DNA of 64,000 bases from Devosia nitrariae. GTDB lineage: Bacteria > Pseudomonadota > Alphaproteobacteria > Rhizobiales > Devosiaceae. Below the pieces are notes generated by a model. The model saw nothing but the letters and a program-made list of their open reading frames with translations. It was not told the origin of the DNA and did no database searches. A program made the translations under genes and the position numbers. The stretch covers positions 694,392-758,391 of the forward strand of contig NZ_BSNS01000007.1 of NCBI RefSeq assembly GCF_030160115.1, written 5' to 3'. The first letter of the stretch is position 1; every line of letters starts with the position of its first letter. Positions 7,797 through 16,383 of the stretch are shown here, one piece after another.

Positions 7797-8533
7797 AGCC
7801 CCACTACCATCTTGAGACCGATCACGCCGAGGAAGGTGAGGATAAGCCGGTCAAAGGCTTTCCGGCTGAGCTTACCTGCGATCGCCTGGCCGATGGGCAT
7901 GAAGATGAGGATCGGCACCAGCGCCAGCACGCCCTGCAGCAGCCATTCCGGCCGCATGGCGCCGGCCAGCCACATGGACGGCAACTGTGCGGCTGAATAG
8001 GTGAGGAACATCGCCGAGACCGCGAACACATGGGCATCGCGCTCGAGGCTCATCGAATGGATGAAGGTGACGCCGATGGGCGCCGAAATGCCTGTCGCGC
8101 CTTGCAATACGCCGCCGCCGGCCCCCGCTAGCGGCCCGAAGCGCCTCGCCGTCGCCAATGACAGCGACAGGTGCGGTTTGAACAGCCGCAGCATCACGTA
8201 GGCGATGAGGATGCCGCCGAGGCTCGTGACCAGCACGCGCTCGGGCAGGGTCGTCAGCAGCCACACCCCGACGAGGATGCCGCCGACGCCCGCAACGAGA
8301 AACAGCGGCAGGAACGTCATCCGATCCGAGCGGGCCTCGCTGCGGAAACGCCACGTCTGCCAGGCATTGGTGACAATGAGCGGAATGACCATCAGCCCCA
8401 CCGCATGCGTCAGCCCGAATACCGCCGTCAGTACGGGGAGCGCGACCAGCGGCAGCCCCATACCCGTCGCGCCTTTGACCACAGCGCCCGCCGCCAGCGC
8501 CAAACCCATGATGAAATAGCTCGAAATATCCAT
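7793..8533 (-). CDS. TauE/SafE family membrane permease
   Basis: 246 residues, very hydrophobic, with about eight predicted membrane segments, the standard size for TauE/SafE (sulfite exporter) proteins. The N-terminal motif GAVVKGATGMGLPLVALPVL and the repeat GGVLQGATGISAPIGVTF show the internal duplication of the family. Members move sulfonates, sulfite or other small organic anions. It is convergent with the GST gene and divergent from the TTT transporter operon; its start lies 132 bp before operator-like palindrome B, so it might be co-controlled. Confidence 0.85.
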   Translation of the reverse strand: MDISSYFIMGLALAAGAVVKGATGMGLPLVALPVLTAVFGLTHAVGLMVIPLIVTNAWQTWRFRSEARSDRMTFLPLFLVAGVGGILVGVWLLTTLPERVLVTSLGGILIAYVMLRLFKPHLSLSLATARRFGPLAGAGGGVLQGATGISAPIGVTFIHSMSLERDAHVFAVSAMFLTYSAAQLPSMWLAGAMRPEWLLQGVLALVPILIFMPIGQAIAGKLSRKAFDRLILTFLGVIGLKMVVGL

Positions 8534-8664
8534 TCGCGCGATCGCTCCGAAGCCAGTGCCGGCAAGCTTATATACTGCGCCGGCCGGTTACCCGAGCGGT
8601 TCTTTACGCGTCGCGCGACCGTCCCCTCCGCTGCAACTGCTCGCAATTTCCCACCCTCAGCTCT

Positions 8665-8678
8665 GCACCATCTGGTTA
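8665..8678. promoter_or_regulatory. operator-like palindrome B (GCACCATCTGGTTA)
   Basis: GCACCATCTGGTTA matches the shared consensus TAACCAGCTGGTTA at 11 of 14 positions, with an intact right half followed by CTT as in the other copies. It sits about 90 bp before tctC. The weak left half makes this the least certain of the four sites. Confidence 0.5.
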
Positions 8679-8769
8679 CTTGCCTGTTGACAGCGTTGCC
8701 CTTGCGGATCAGTCTGCCGGCAAGGGCCTGGCTAGGATCGGCCCGAATAAAGATGCTTGGGAGGAAACA

Positions 8770-9813
8770 ATGTTCCGTTCATCGCGATGGATGCTGTCCG
8801 CTGCCGCGCCGGCGCTGTTGGTCGCAACTTTGGGCGCCACCGCCCAGGAGTGGCAGCCCGACCGGCCGATCAACCTCATCGTGCCCTGGGGCGCGGGCGG
8901 CTCGACCGATCAGGTGACCCGCGTCACCGCGCCGCTCATCGCCGAGGAGCTCGGTGTCGAGATCGTCGTCGTCAACCAGCCCGGCGCCTCGGGCGCCATC
9001 GGCACCCAGGAAGTGCTCAATGCCCCACATGATGGCTACACCTGGACGGCCAACGCCATCGCCAACAACGCCACTTATTCGGTAACGGGCCTGCTTGAGG
9101 GCACCGACATCGACGACTGGCATATCTACCTGTCCGTCGCCAACGTGCCTGTGGTGAGCGTGCCGGCCGATAGCCAGTTCACCGATTTCGGCCAGCTTCT
9201 CGAAGCCTTCCAGTCCGAAGGCGGGCGCGGCATCGCTGTGGCGACGGCCGGCATCACCTCCTCGGGCGGCACGGCCATCGCGGCGCTGAGCGACGCGGGT
9301 GGGGGCTTTGAATACAACATGGTCACCTATGACGGCGGTGGGCCTGCCGCCATCGCCACGGCCTCGGGCGAGGCGATGGTCACCACCCAGCTGGCCGTGG
9401 AGCAGACGGAACTGATCCGTGGCGGGCGGCTGCGGCCGTTGGCAGTTCTCTCCGACGAGCCGCTGGTGCTCGAAGGCGTCGACCCGATCCCACCGATCAC
9501 GCAATGGCTGCCCGACATGCCGCTGGCGCCCGACTATTTCGGCATCTTCATTCCGGCCGACGCGCCGCCCGAAGTGCTGGCAACCGTCGACAGGATTTGG
9601 GAAGAGAAGGTGATGAACGCCCCCGAGCTCAAGGCTTACGCCGAGAACTTCGGCGCGGTCTTCGCCCCGTCCTATGGCGAGGAGGCCCGCGCACTTGCCA
9701 TGCCCGTCGTGATCCTCGAAGCCTGCTCGGCTCTCGAGCGCGGCGAGGCGGTCAACGATCCATCGACCATCGGCATCGACTGCGAGACCCGCACCGAAAC
9801 CGGCGGCAACTAA
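8770..9813 (+). CDS. tctC: tripartite tricarboxylate transporter substrate-binding protein (TctC/Bug family)
   Basis: 347 residues with an N-terminal signal peptide ending near ATAQE. The mature protein begins like Bug receptors: RPINLIVPWGAGGSTDQVTR, then NQPGASGAIGTQEV and APHDGYTW. These are the two beta-strand/loop motifs that hold the carboxylate ligand through water. It is periplasmic and feeds the TctAB membrane proteins encoded directly downstream. Start ATG 8770 follows GGGAGGAAACA. Ligand unknown; Bug proteins bind many carboxylates, so the tricarboxylate name is only a family label. Confidence 0.88.
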   Translation: MFRSSRWMLSAAAPALLVATLGATAQEWQPDRPINLIVPWGAGGSTDQVTRVTAPLIAEELGVEIVVVNQPGASGAIGTQEVLNAPHDGYTWTANAIANNATYSVTGLLEGTDIDDWHIYLSVANVPVVSVPADSQFTDFGQLLEAFQSEGGRGIAVATAGITSSGGTAIAALSDAGGGFEYNMVTYDGGGPAAIATASGEAMVTTQLAVEQTELIRGGRLRPLAVLSDEPLVLEGVDPIPPITQWLPDMPLAPDYFGIFIPADAPPEVLATVDRIWEEKVMNAPELKAYAENFGAVFAPSYGEEARALAMPVVILEACSALERGEAVNDPSTIGIDCETRTETGGN

Positions 9814-9875
9814 CATTTCGGACGCTGCCGGCGCATTCGCCTCGGCAGCGCCCGACCAGGATATCGGAAACTTCC

Positions 9876-10436
9876 ATGAGCCAAGAGACCGGCGGAGCCG
9901 ATGCTGCGTTGCCGCAACCCGGCGACGACCGGGCGGCAGGCGCCATGGTGCGCGCCGACCTCGTTGCCGCCATCGTCTTCATCGTCCTCGGCGCCGCCAT
10001 CCTCTACGCGTCCTGGACGATGCCGCGGCTCGAGGTGCGGCGCATCCACCCGATGACCGTGCCCGGACTGGTGCCGGGACTGTTGAGTTTTGCGCTCGTG
10101 GTCTGCGGCGGCATCCTCGCCTGGCGGTCGGTCCGCGCCCCCGCACCCGGCGGCTGGCAGAGCCTGCGCGAGGCGGTCCTCTCGCGCGAGGCCGTGCGTG
10201 CGCTGGTCGTTGCGGCACTTGCCCTTGTGTATACCCTCGGTCTCGTTGGGACCCTGCCCTTCTGGGCAGCGACCGCAGTTTTCGTCTTCGCGTTCGTCCT
10301 CGTCTTCGAGGTCTGGCTCGCCGAGCCGAGGAAATCGTGGCGCACGAGCCTGCCTTGGGCCATGGGCCTGGCGGTTGTCACGGCTGCTGCCGTCACCCTC
10401 GTGTTCGAGCGCGCCTTCCTCGTGCGCCTGCCCTGA
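9876..10436 (+). CDS. tctB: tripartite tricarboxylate transporter small membrane subunit TctB
   Basis: 186 residues with four predicted membrane helices (around residues 28-48, 62-82, 108-130 and 155-178), as expected for TctB. FIVLGAAILYASWTMP and PGLVPGLLSFALVVCGG fit the family pattern. It lies 62 bp after tctC and 16 bp before tctA. Forms the small integral subunit of the proton or sodium driven importer. Confidence 0.85.
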   Translation: MSQETGGADAALPQPGDDRAAGAMVRADLVAAIVFIVLGAAILYASWTMPRLEVRRIHPMTVPGLVPGLLSFALVVCGGILAWRSVRAPAPGGWQSLREAVLSREAVRALVVAALALVYTLGLVGTLPFWAATAVFVFAFVLVFEVWLAEPRKSWRTSLPWAMGLAVVTAAAVTLVFERAFLVRLP

Positions 10437-10452
10437 TCGGAGAGCCTATCCT

Positions 10453-11976
10453 ATGTTCGAAGGTCTCGGCCTCCTCGCCGGCGGCATCGCCCACTTCCTC
10501 ACCCCGGTCTCGCTCTTCAACATTGCCTGGGCGACACTTCTGGGCATCGTGATCGGAGCTCTGCCGGGGTTGACCGCCACCATGGGCGTGGCGCTCCTCG
10601 TCACCCTCACCTATAAGATGCCGCCCGACCAGGCGATCCTCTGCCTGATGTGCCTCTATTCCGGCGCCATCTATGGCGGTAGCCGCACGGCAATCCTTCT
10701 GGCCATTCCCGGCACGCCCGCGAGCGCGGCAACCACTCTCGATGGCCACCCCCTTGCGCTCCAGGGCAAGGCCGGACTTGCCATGGGCCTCGCCACCACC
10801 TCATCGACGCTCGGCACCATCGTCGGCATCGTCGCGCTGGCGCTCATCGCCCCGCTGCTTGCCGAAGCCGCGCTCAAGTTCGGCTCTTACGAGTTCTTCT
10901 GGCTGGCGCTCTTCGGTGTCGTCATCTCCGGGCAGTTGACCGCCATGGACGATCCGCTCAAGGGCTACATTGCCGGTATCGTTGGGCTGCTCGTGGCCAT
11001 GGTGGGTATGGAAACGCTCCACGCCTACCAACGCTTCACCTTCGGCATTTCGGCCCTCGGCGGCGGCGTCGACCTCATCCCGGCCATGGTCGGCGCCTTC
11101 GGGCTTGCCGAGATCCTCGGCGTCATGAAGCGCACCGTCCACGCCCGCATCGTTTCCTCGGCGGACCGCGTCGTCCCGCGTCTCGGAGAAGTGGTCAAAT
11201 ACTGGCGGACGACCCTGCGCTCCGGCATCATCGGCACCTTCGTCGGCATCGTACCGGGCGTCGGGGAAGACGTCGGCGCCTGGGCCTCCTATGCCGCCGC
11301 CAAGCGCTCGAGCAAAGAGGCCGACCAGTTCGGCAAGGGCAGCCAGGAAGGCCTGATCGCTGCCGAAACAGGCAATTCGGCGGTGGTGCCTGGCGCCATG
11401 ATACCAACCCTGACCCTGGCCCTGCCCGGTTCCGCCGCCGCCGCGGTGCTGATCGCCGCCATGTTCATTCACGGCATCCGGCCGGGGCCCTTGCTCATGG
11501 TCGAGAACCCTCAGTTCCTCTACCAGATCGTCGCCATCCTGCTCTTTTCGACGCTCGCCATCCTGGTCTTCGGCCTGTCGCTGACGCGCCCGCTCCTGAC
11601 CGTGCTGGCGGTGCCGCGCGAACGGCTGATGGCCGTGGTCTATGTGCTCTGCGTCGTTGGATCCTTCGCCATTACCCAGCGCATGTTCGACGTCTATGTG
11701 ATGCTCACCTTCGGCATGGTTGGCTTCATCCTGCGCGAGATGAAGTATCCCATGGCGCCCCTGGTCCTCGGTATCATCCTCGGCGACCTGCTCGATCTCA
11801 ACCTGCGGCGCGGCCTGCTGCTGACCAACGGCGATCCGACCCCGTTCTTTACCCGTCCGATCAGCGCTGTTATCTGCCTGATCATCGTTTCGACCATCCT
11901 CATGTCCATTCCGGCGGTATCAAAGCGTGTCAGAGCCCTCTTCACCCGCGATAGAGCGGGCGGCAGCCCCGCGTAG
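10453..11976 (+). CDS. tctA: tripartite tricarboxylate transporter large membrane subunit TctA
   Basis: 507 residues, normal TctA length, with many membrane helices. Two inverted-repeat motifs of the family are present: GALPGLTATMG near residue 36 and GIVPGVGEDVGAW near residue 265, plus YGGSRTAILLAIPGTPASAATT. It is the transport channel of the secondary importer. ATG 10453 is chosen since GGAGAGCC precedes it and the N-terminus LLAGGIAHFLTP is standard. The 3' end overlaps the TetR reading frame by 50 bp, pointing to one transcript. Confidence 0.9.
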   Translation: MFEGLGLLAGGIAHFLTPVSLFNIAWATLLGIVIGALPGLTATMGVALLVTLTYKMPPDQAILCLMCLYSGAIYGGSRTAILLAIPGTPASAATTLDGHPLALQGKAGLAMGLATTSSTLGTIVGIVALALIAPLLAEAALKFGSYEFFWLALFGVVISGQLTAMDDPLKGYIAGIVGLLVAMVGMETLHAYQRFTFGISALGGGVDLIPAMVGAFGLAEILGVMKRTVHARIVSSADRVVPRLGEVVKYWRTTLRSGIIGTFVGIVPGVGEDVGAWASYAAAKRSSKEADQFGKGSQEGLIAAETGNSAVVPGAMIPTLTLALPGSAAAAVLIAAMFIHGIRPGPLLMVENPQFLYQIVAILLFSTLAILVFGLSLTRPLLTVLAVPRERLMAVVYVLCVVGSFAITQRMFDVYVMLTFGMVGFILREMKYPMAPLVLGIILGDLLDLNLRRGLLLTNGDPTPFFTRPISAVICLIIVSTILMSIPAVSKRVRALFTRDRAGGSPA

Positions 11977-12622
11977 CGCCGCTCAGGCGGCGCCCAAGCG
12001 CGCGCGTAACTCGGCGAAAACCAAGGCGGCGATCCTCGCGGCCGGGCGGGTTGAGTTTGCCGATCGCGGATTCGAGGGGGCGCGGGTCGACGCCATCGCC
12101 GAGCGGGCCGGTGCCAACAAGCGCCTGCTCTACCACTATTTCGGCAACAAGGAGGAGCTCTACTCCGCCGTGCTCCTCGACGCCTATCAGGAAATCCGCC
12201 GCGGCGAGCGGGCACTGAGTTTGGATCAGTTCGACCCTATCGAGGCCATGGACCGGCTGGTGCGCTTCACCTTCCGGCATTTCCTCGCCAACCCCTGGTT
12301 CACCAAGCTGTTGTCGACCGAGAATGTCGAGAACGCCCGCTTCCTCAAGATGCTGCCCGACATCCCGGCGCTGCATTCCCCGCTCGTCGGCCAGATCCGC
12401 ACCATCCTCGAGCGCGGGCACGAGGCCGGCGTCTTCCGCCGTGATGTCGATCCCATCCAGCTCTACATCTCCATCGCGGGCCTCGGCTATTTCTACGTCT
12501 CCAACATGGCGACCCTCTCGGTCATCTTCGAGAAGGACCTCGCCAGCGTCTCAATGGTCCAGGAGCGGGAGGCCCAGGCTGTCGCCATGGTTCTCGACTA
12601 TCTACGCACTAAGCCGCGCTAG
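11927..12622 (+). CDS. TetR/AcrR family transcriptional regulator
   Basis: 231 residues. The N-terminal HTH runs from about residue 30 to 75 (AAILAAGRVEFADRGFEG, then AGANKRLLYHYFGNKEELY), the hallmark TetR DNA-binding unit; the C-terminal ligand domain ends normally. GTG 11927 is the only good start before the HTH, making the gene overlap tctA by 50 bp. The HTH is similar in pattern to RutR, whose known operator is TTGACCAnnTGGTCAA. The palindromes at 7046, 8665, 13991 and 14047 (TAACCAnnTGGTTA type) are therefore plausible targets; this is inference. The stop codon TAG is also the first base triplet of the repeat that follows. Confidence 0.88.
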   Translation: MSEPSSPAIERAAAPRSAAQAAPKRARNSAKTKAAILAAGRVEFADRGFEGARVDAIAERAGANKRLLYHYFGNKEELYSAVLLDAYQEIRRGERALSLDQFDPIEAMDRLVRFTFRHFLANPWFTKLLSTENVENARFLKMLPDIPALHSPLVGQIRTILERGHEAGVFRRDVDPIQLYISIAGLGYFYVSNMATLSVIFEKDLASVSMVQEREAQAVAMVLDYLRTKPR

Positions 12623-12750
12623 AGCGTTTTCACCAAAAAGCCTGTCCCGGACTTGATCCGGGATGGATACCACTTTTGCGGTTCGAAAACGCACCAATTC
12701 AATAAGTTAGAGCTCCCGTTCCGATTCAATCGGAACGGGACGTGCTCTAG
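12620..12750. repeat. stop-codon-abutting palindromic repeat block between convergent regulators
   Basis: The block starts at the TetR stop (TAG-AGCG) and ends at the LysR stop read on the other strand (TAG-AGCACG). It has a core GGACTTGATCCGGGATGG (12649-12666) shared with copies at 20640, 22106 and 29422, and a perfect 27-bp palindrome (12714-12740, 13-bp arms around one base). It likely acts as a two-way terminator. Elements of this kind are widespread in Rhizobiales genomes. Confidence 0.7.
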
Positions 12751-13670
12751 GCGAGTGGCGGCAACGCTGCGCGGCCTGCCTCGACCACACGCGCGAGAAG
12801 ATCGGCGACACGCTCCTCCCGCCGCCGTTCGGCCAGAACATAAACGCCCATGGTCACATTGCGCGGAGTCTCCCTCTGCTCGACCTCGCGCAGACCATGT
12901 TCGGTAAAGGCCGGGCCCATCAGATGCGTATGCCGCAGCACCGCGTCGGTCGCGCATACATAATCGATGCAAGCAGCCATCGAATTCGAGCCGAAGCCGA
13001 AGCCCACCCTGTCGAACACCGTCTCCACCCGCTGCCTTCGCCGCGACACGTCGAAGAAGCGCTGGTGCCGACTTTCGGGCGGAGAGCTGGTCACCGCCGG
13101 ATAGGCCTCGATCTCCTTGAGCGTGCAGGGTCTTCCGAGCAGTGGATGCTCCGCGCGCACGAAATAGGCGTTGTGCACCTGGCTGAGAGGAATGAAATCC
13201 GTACCAACTCCGCTACTCAGCCCCTCGATCTCATGGGCGATGAATAGCGAAATGTCGCCGGACAGCAGCTGGTCCATGCACCGCAGCTGGTTGCCGAGGC
13301 TGACCTGTATCGGCGCGTTCGGGTACTCTTTCTGATAGTCGATCACCAGGTCGCGGATGAACAGCGTCCACCACGAGTATCCGCAGCCGAGGCTGATGCC
13401 GCGCTCATTGCGCAGCCTTTGGTCCTCGATGGCCGTCAGCGTGTTGTCGTAGAGGCGCTGCATCAGTCGTGCATTCTCGTAGAGCGTTTCACCATAGGGC
13501 GTCAGCCGCATGCCGCGAGAGGAGCGCGCAAACAGCGGCACGCCCAGATTCTCCTCCAGCTTGCGCATGTTGAAGGTCAGCGTCGGCTGCGTGACGTGCA
13601 GCGCCCCCGTCGCCGCGCTGATGCTGCCCGCCTCCGCGATCGCCAGGAATTGCTGCAGCAGCTTGTCCAT
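12747..13670 (-). CDS. LysR family transcriptional regulator
   Basis: 307 residues with the winged HTH at the N-terminus (QQFLAIAEAGSISAATGALHVTQPTLTFNMRKLEENLG) and a periplasmic-binding-like effector domain after residue 90. ATG 13670 is chosen because AGGAGGT stands 8 bases before it; an in-frame ATG at 13694 would place that ribosome site inside the gene. A perfect palindrome (13682-13700) sits just upstream and covers the longer start, which suggests self-repression. The neighbour across 468 bp is a sugar ABC transporter operon, so it may control that operon or another nearby one. Confidence 0.9.
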   Translation of the reverse strand: MDKLLQQFLAIAEAGSISAATGALHVTQPTLTFNMRKLEENLGVPLFARSSRGMRLTPYGETLYENARLMQRLYDNTLTAIEDQRLRNERGISLGCGYSWWTLFIRDLVIDYQKEYPNAPIQVSLGNQLRCMDQLLSGDISLFIAHEIEGLSSGVGTDFIPLSQVHNAYFVRAEHPLLGRPCTLKEIEAYPAVTSSPPESRHQRFFDVSRRRQRVETVFDRVGFGFGSNSMAACIDYVCATDAVLRHTHLMGPAFTEHGLREVEQRETPRNVTMGVYVLAERRREERVADLLARVVEAGRAALPPLA

Positions 13671-13681
13671 CGCCGTACCTC

Positions 13682-13700
13682 CTATAGATGACATCTATAG
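13682..13700. promoter_or_regulatory. perfect palindrome before LysR start (CTATAGATGACATCTATAG)
   Basis: CTATAGATG, one base, CATCTATAG: perfect 9-bp arms. It ends 12 bp before the chosen LysR ATG and overlaps its ribosome-binding site. It fits the loose T-N11-A LysR box. Binding here would block transcription or translation start of the lysR gene. Confidence 0.6.
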
Positions 13701-13990
13701 TATCGGCGCAATTTCGTATTTTGTCATGTATGGAAGATTGTGCATGATCATTGCGTCGCGCTCCGCCGTGGCCGCGTTCCGAGCGCCGCACACGCGGTCG
13801 CCATTTGAGGAGGTAGTTGATACCCTCGACCGTGCACGGTGAAATCCCGAGCACAGCATTCACGACCTCGTTGGCCAAGGCCTGTTGCGCTGCAAGGGAT
13901 AGGTTGACAAGAATGTGGAAGCAGCGTCCGGCTCCTGCAGTCTTCCATACAAGAAAGGCTTGACAGCAACCCACCGCTGCAACAGATTTG
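13701..13990. other. stretch with no convincing gene
   Basis: Short frames exist on both strands (for example minus strand 13748-13969), but none has a ribosome site with a recognisable product. It may be promoter DNA plus a decayed gene. Nothing further can be supported. Confidence 0.4.
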
Positions 13991-14004
13991 TAACCAGCTG
14001 GTTA
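13991..14004. promoter_or_regulatory. operator-like palindrome C (TAACCAGCTGGTTA)
   Basis: TAACCAGCTGGTTA is a perfect 14-bp palindrome, the best of the four copies, 135 bp before the ABC transporter substrate-binding gene. A second copy lies 42 bp further on, so the two sites may bind cooperatively around the promoter. Confidence 0.7.
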
Positions 14005-14046
14005 TTTAGGCTGGGCAGAGCGGCGTGCCGCACTAGGCCTACTGAG

Positions 14047-14060
14047 TAACTGGTTGGTTA
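14047..14060. promoter_or_regulatory. operator-like palindrome D (TAACTGGTTGGTTA)
   Basis: TAACTGGTTGGTTA, same 4-bp outer arms TAAC/GTTA and the same TTT tail as site C. Centre-to-centre distance from C is 56 bp, between five and six helical turns. It lies about 80 bp before the ABC operon start. Confidence 0.65.
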
Positions 14061-14138
14061 TTTTGGCGACAGGGAGGTCGCCGACACGGTTCCCCGGGCC
14101 GGCATGTGCCCGCAGGACCTGACATTGGGAGGATACAC

Positions 14139-15428
14139 ATGACCATTCGTCTCGACCGACGTCATTTTCTCATGGGCTCTTCGGCCCTCATCGCGGCAGG
14201 CGCCGCAGGCCTGCGCCCGGCCTTCGCGCAGGGCAACAACCTGCGCCTGATCTTCTGGGGCGGGCAGGACCGCGCCGACCGCACCTACAAGGTCGCCGAC
14301 CTCTATGCCGAGGGCGGCGGCGCCCAGATCGACGGCGAGTTCCTCGCTTGGAACGACTACTGGACGAAGCTTGCCACCCAGGTGGCGGGCGGCAACGCAC
14401 CCAACATCATCCAGATGGACTACCGCTACATCGTCGAATACGCGACGCGCGGCGCCATCCGGCCGCTCGACCAGTTCGTGGGTGGGCCCCTTCAGCTGGG
14501 TGACTTCGATCAGGACCAACTCGAAGGCGGCAAGGTCGGCGGTCAGCTCTTCGGCATCAGCCTCGGCGCCAACTCCGTTGCAGTGTTGGTCAACGAGACC
14601 GCCTTCGAGGAAGTCGGTGTCGCGCCGCCTAATCGCGACTCGACCTATGACGACTACATGGCCATGGGCGAGGCCTTCAATTCCGCCAATATCCGCGGCG
14701 GTATCAAGGCTATTTCCGACGGCTCCTATACCGAACCCATGCTCGACAACTGGCTGCGCCAGCAAGGCCTTTCCCTCTATACCGCCGACGGTCAGCTCGG
14801 CTTTGGCGAAGAGGAGATGGTCGAATGGTTCCGCATGTGGCAGGGGCTGCGCGAGGCGGGCGTGTGCGTTTCCGCCGAGGACCAGGCGCTCGACACCGGC
14901 GCCATGGAATCGACCATGGTGATCATGGGCAAGTCGGCCACCATGCCCTCGAACTCCAATCAGCTCGTCGCCTACCAGTCGCTGAGCCAGGATTCGCTGA
15001 CCATCACCAACTATCCGCGCATTGAGCCCGGTGCCGGCGGCGGCCATTATCGCAAGCCGTCGATGTTCTTCTCGGTCGGCGGCGACGAGGCCAACGCCCA
15101 GGCAGCGGCCGAGTTCATCTCGTTCTTCGTCAACGATCCGGACGCAGCCCAGGTCCTCGGCGTCGAGCGCGGTATCCCCTGCTCGGCGGCTGTGCGTGAG
15201 GGGCTTGCCCCCACGCTCGACGAGAAGAGCCAGATCGCCCTCAATTTCGTGGCCAATCTCGGCGACCTGCTCGGCCCGTTGCCCCCGCCCCCGCCCCCGA
15301 AGGCCGGCGAGATCGACGCCTCGGTCCTGCGCGTCATCGGCCAGGAAGTCGCGTTCGGTGCCCGTTCGCCCGAAGACGGCGGCAAGGCGTTCGTTACCGA
15401 GGCAACCGCCCTTCTGACCGGGGCCTGA
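14139..15428 (+). CDS. ABC transporter extracellular sugar-binding protein
   Basis: 429 residues, typical of family 1 solute-binding proteins for carbohydrates. The N-terminus has a twin-arginine type signal (DRRHFLMGSSALIAAGAAG) ending near AFAQG, so export may be by Tat. The mature start LRLIFWGGQDRADRTYKV and WNDYWTKLATQVAGGNAPN are characteristic of this family. Start ATG 14139 follows TTGGGAGGATACAC. First gene of an operon with two permeases and two dehydrogenases; two operator-like palindromes precede it. The sugar is not identified. Confidence 0.9.
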   Translation: MTIRLDRRHFLMGSSALIAAGAAGLRPAFAQGNNLRLIFWGGQDRADRTYKVADLYAEGGGAQIDGEFLAWNDYWTKLATQVAGGNAPNIIQMDYRYIVEYATRGAIRPLDQFVGGPLQLGDFDQDQLEGGKVGGQLFGISLGANSVAVLVNETAFEEVGVAPPNRDSTYDDYMAMGEAFNSANIRGGIKAISDGSYTEPMLDNWLRQQGLSLYTADGQLGFGEEEMVEWFRMWQGLREAGVCVSAEDQALDTGAMESTMVIMGKSATMPSNSNQLVAYQSLSQDSLTITNYPRIEPGAGGGHYRKPSMFFSVGGDEANAQAAAEFISFFVNDPDAAQVLGVERGIPCSAAVREGLAPTLDEKSQIALNFVANLGDLLGPLPPPPPPKAGEIDASVLRVIGQEVAFGARSPEDGGKAFVTEATALLTGA

Positions 15429-15432
15429 TAAG

Positions 15433-16383
15433 ATGACCGCGCGCTCCATGGAGACCGGAGTTTCGGCCGCGGGGCGCGCGGTTGGCACACAGGGAGTCTG
15501 GGCCCGTATCTGGCAGCAGGATGGGCCCGGCTACCTCTTTCTTCTGCCCTGGTTCATCGGCTTTTTTGGCCTGACCGTCGGGCCGATGCTGACCTCGCTC
15601 TATCTCTCGTTCACCAATTTCGACCTCTTGACCACACCCGATTGGATCGGTGCGTCGAACTATGTGCGCATGTTCACGGCCGATCCCAAATTCGCCGCCG
15701 CCATGCGCGTCACCTTCTTCTTCGTGCTCTTCTCGGTGCCCTTGAAGCTCGCCTTCGCGCTGGGCGTCGCCATGCTGCTCAACCGGGGCTTGAAGGGCCT
15801 GCCGCTCTATCGCGCGATCTTCTACCTGCCCTCGCTGATCGGGGCGAGCGTCGCCATCGCCATTCTCTGGCGCCAGCTGTTTTCCGGCGACGGCCTCGTC
15901 AACCAGTTCCTCGCCAATTTCGGCATCGACGGCCCAAGCTGGATCTCAAATCCGCGCTACTCGCTCTGGACGCTGATCATCCTGTCGATCTGGCAGTTCG
16001 GCTCACCCATGATCATCTTCCTCGCCGGGCTTCGTCAGATCCCGCAGGACATGTACGAGGCTGCCTCTCTCGACGGCGCCAGCAAATGGCGCCAGTTCTG
16101 GAAGATCACCCTGCCGTTGCTGACGCCTGTGGTCTTCTTCAACGCCATCGTCCAGACCATCGAGGCCTTCAAGAGCTTCACCCCGGCCTTCGTCATTTCC
16201 GGCGGTACCGGCCAACCGATCAACTCGACGCTCTTTTATACGCTCTATCTCTACCAAGAGGCCTTCGGCTTCTTCCGCATGGGCTATGCCTCGGCGTTGG
16301 CCTGGTTCCTCCTGGTCATGATCGCCGCCTTCACCGCCTTCTCGTTCCTGACCTCGAAATACTGGGTGCACTATGACGACTGA
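15433..16383 (+). CDS. sugar ABC transporter permease (MalF/UgpA type)
   Basis: 316 residues with six membrane helices, starting after a short cytosolic segment with GYLFLLPWFIGFFGLTVGPM. The EAA loop for contact with the ATPase is visible as YEAASLDGASKWRQFWKITLPLL near residue 205. Only 4 bp separate it from the binding-protein gene, and it overlaps the second permease by 11 bp. Confidence 0.92.
   Translation: MTARSMETGVSAAGRAVGTQGVWARIWQQDGPGYLFLLPWFIGFFGLTVGPMLTSLYLSFTNFDLLTTPDWIGASNYVRMFTADPKFAAAMRVTFFFVLFSVPLKLAFALGVAMLLNRGLKGLPLYRAIFYLPSLIGASVAIAILWRQLFSGDGLVNQFLANFGIDGPSWISNPRYSLWTLIILSIWQFGSPMIIFLAGLRQIPQDMYEAASLDGASKWRQFWKITLPLLTPVVFFNAIVQTIEAFKSFTPAFVISGGTGQPINSTLFYTLYLYQEAFGFFRMGYASALAWFLLVMIAAFTAFSFLTSKYWVHYDD

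Noticed and set aside
13748..13969. 73-codon minus-strand frame in the lysR-ABC gap
   Set aside because: No start context, no recognisable family, odd composition.
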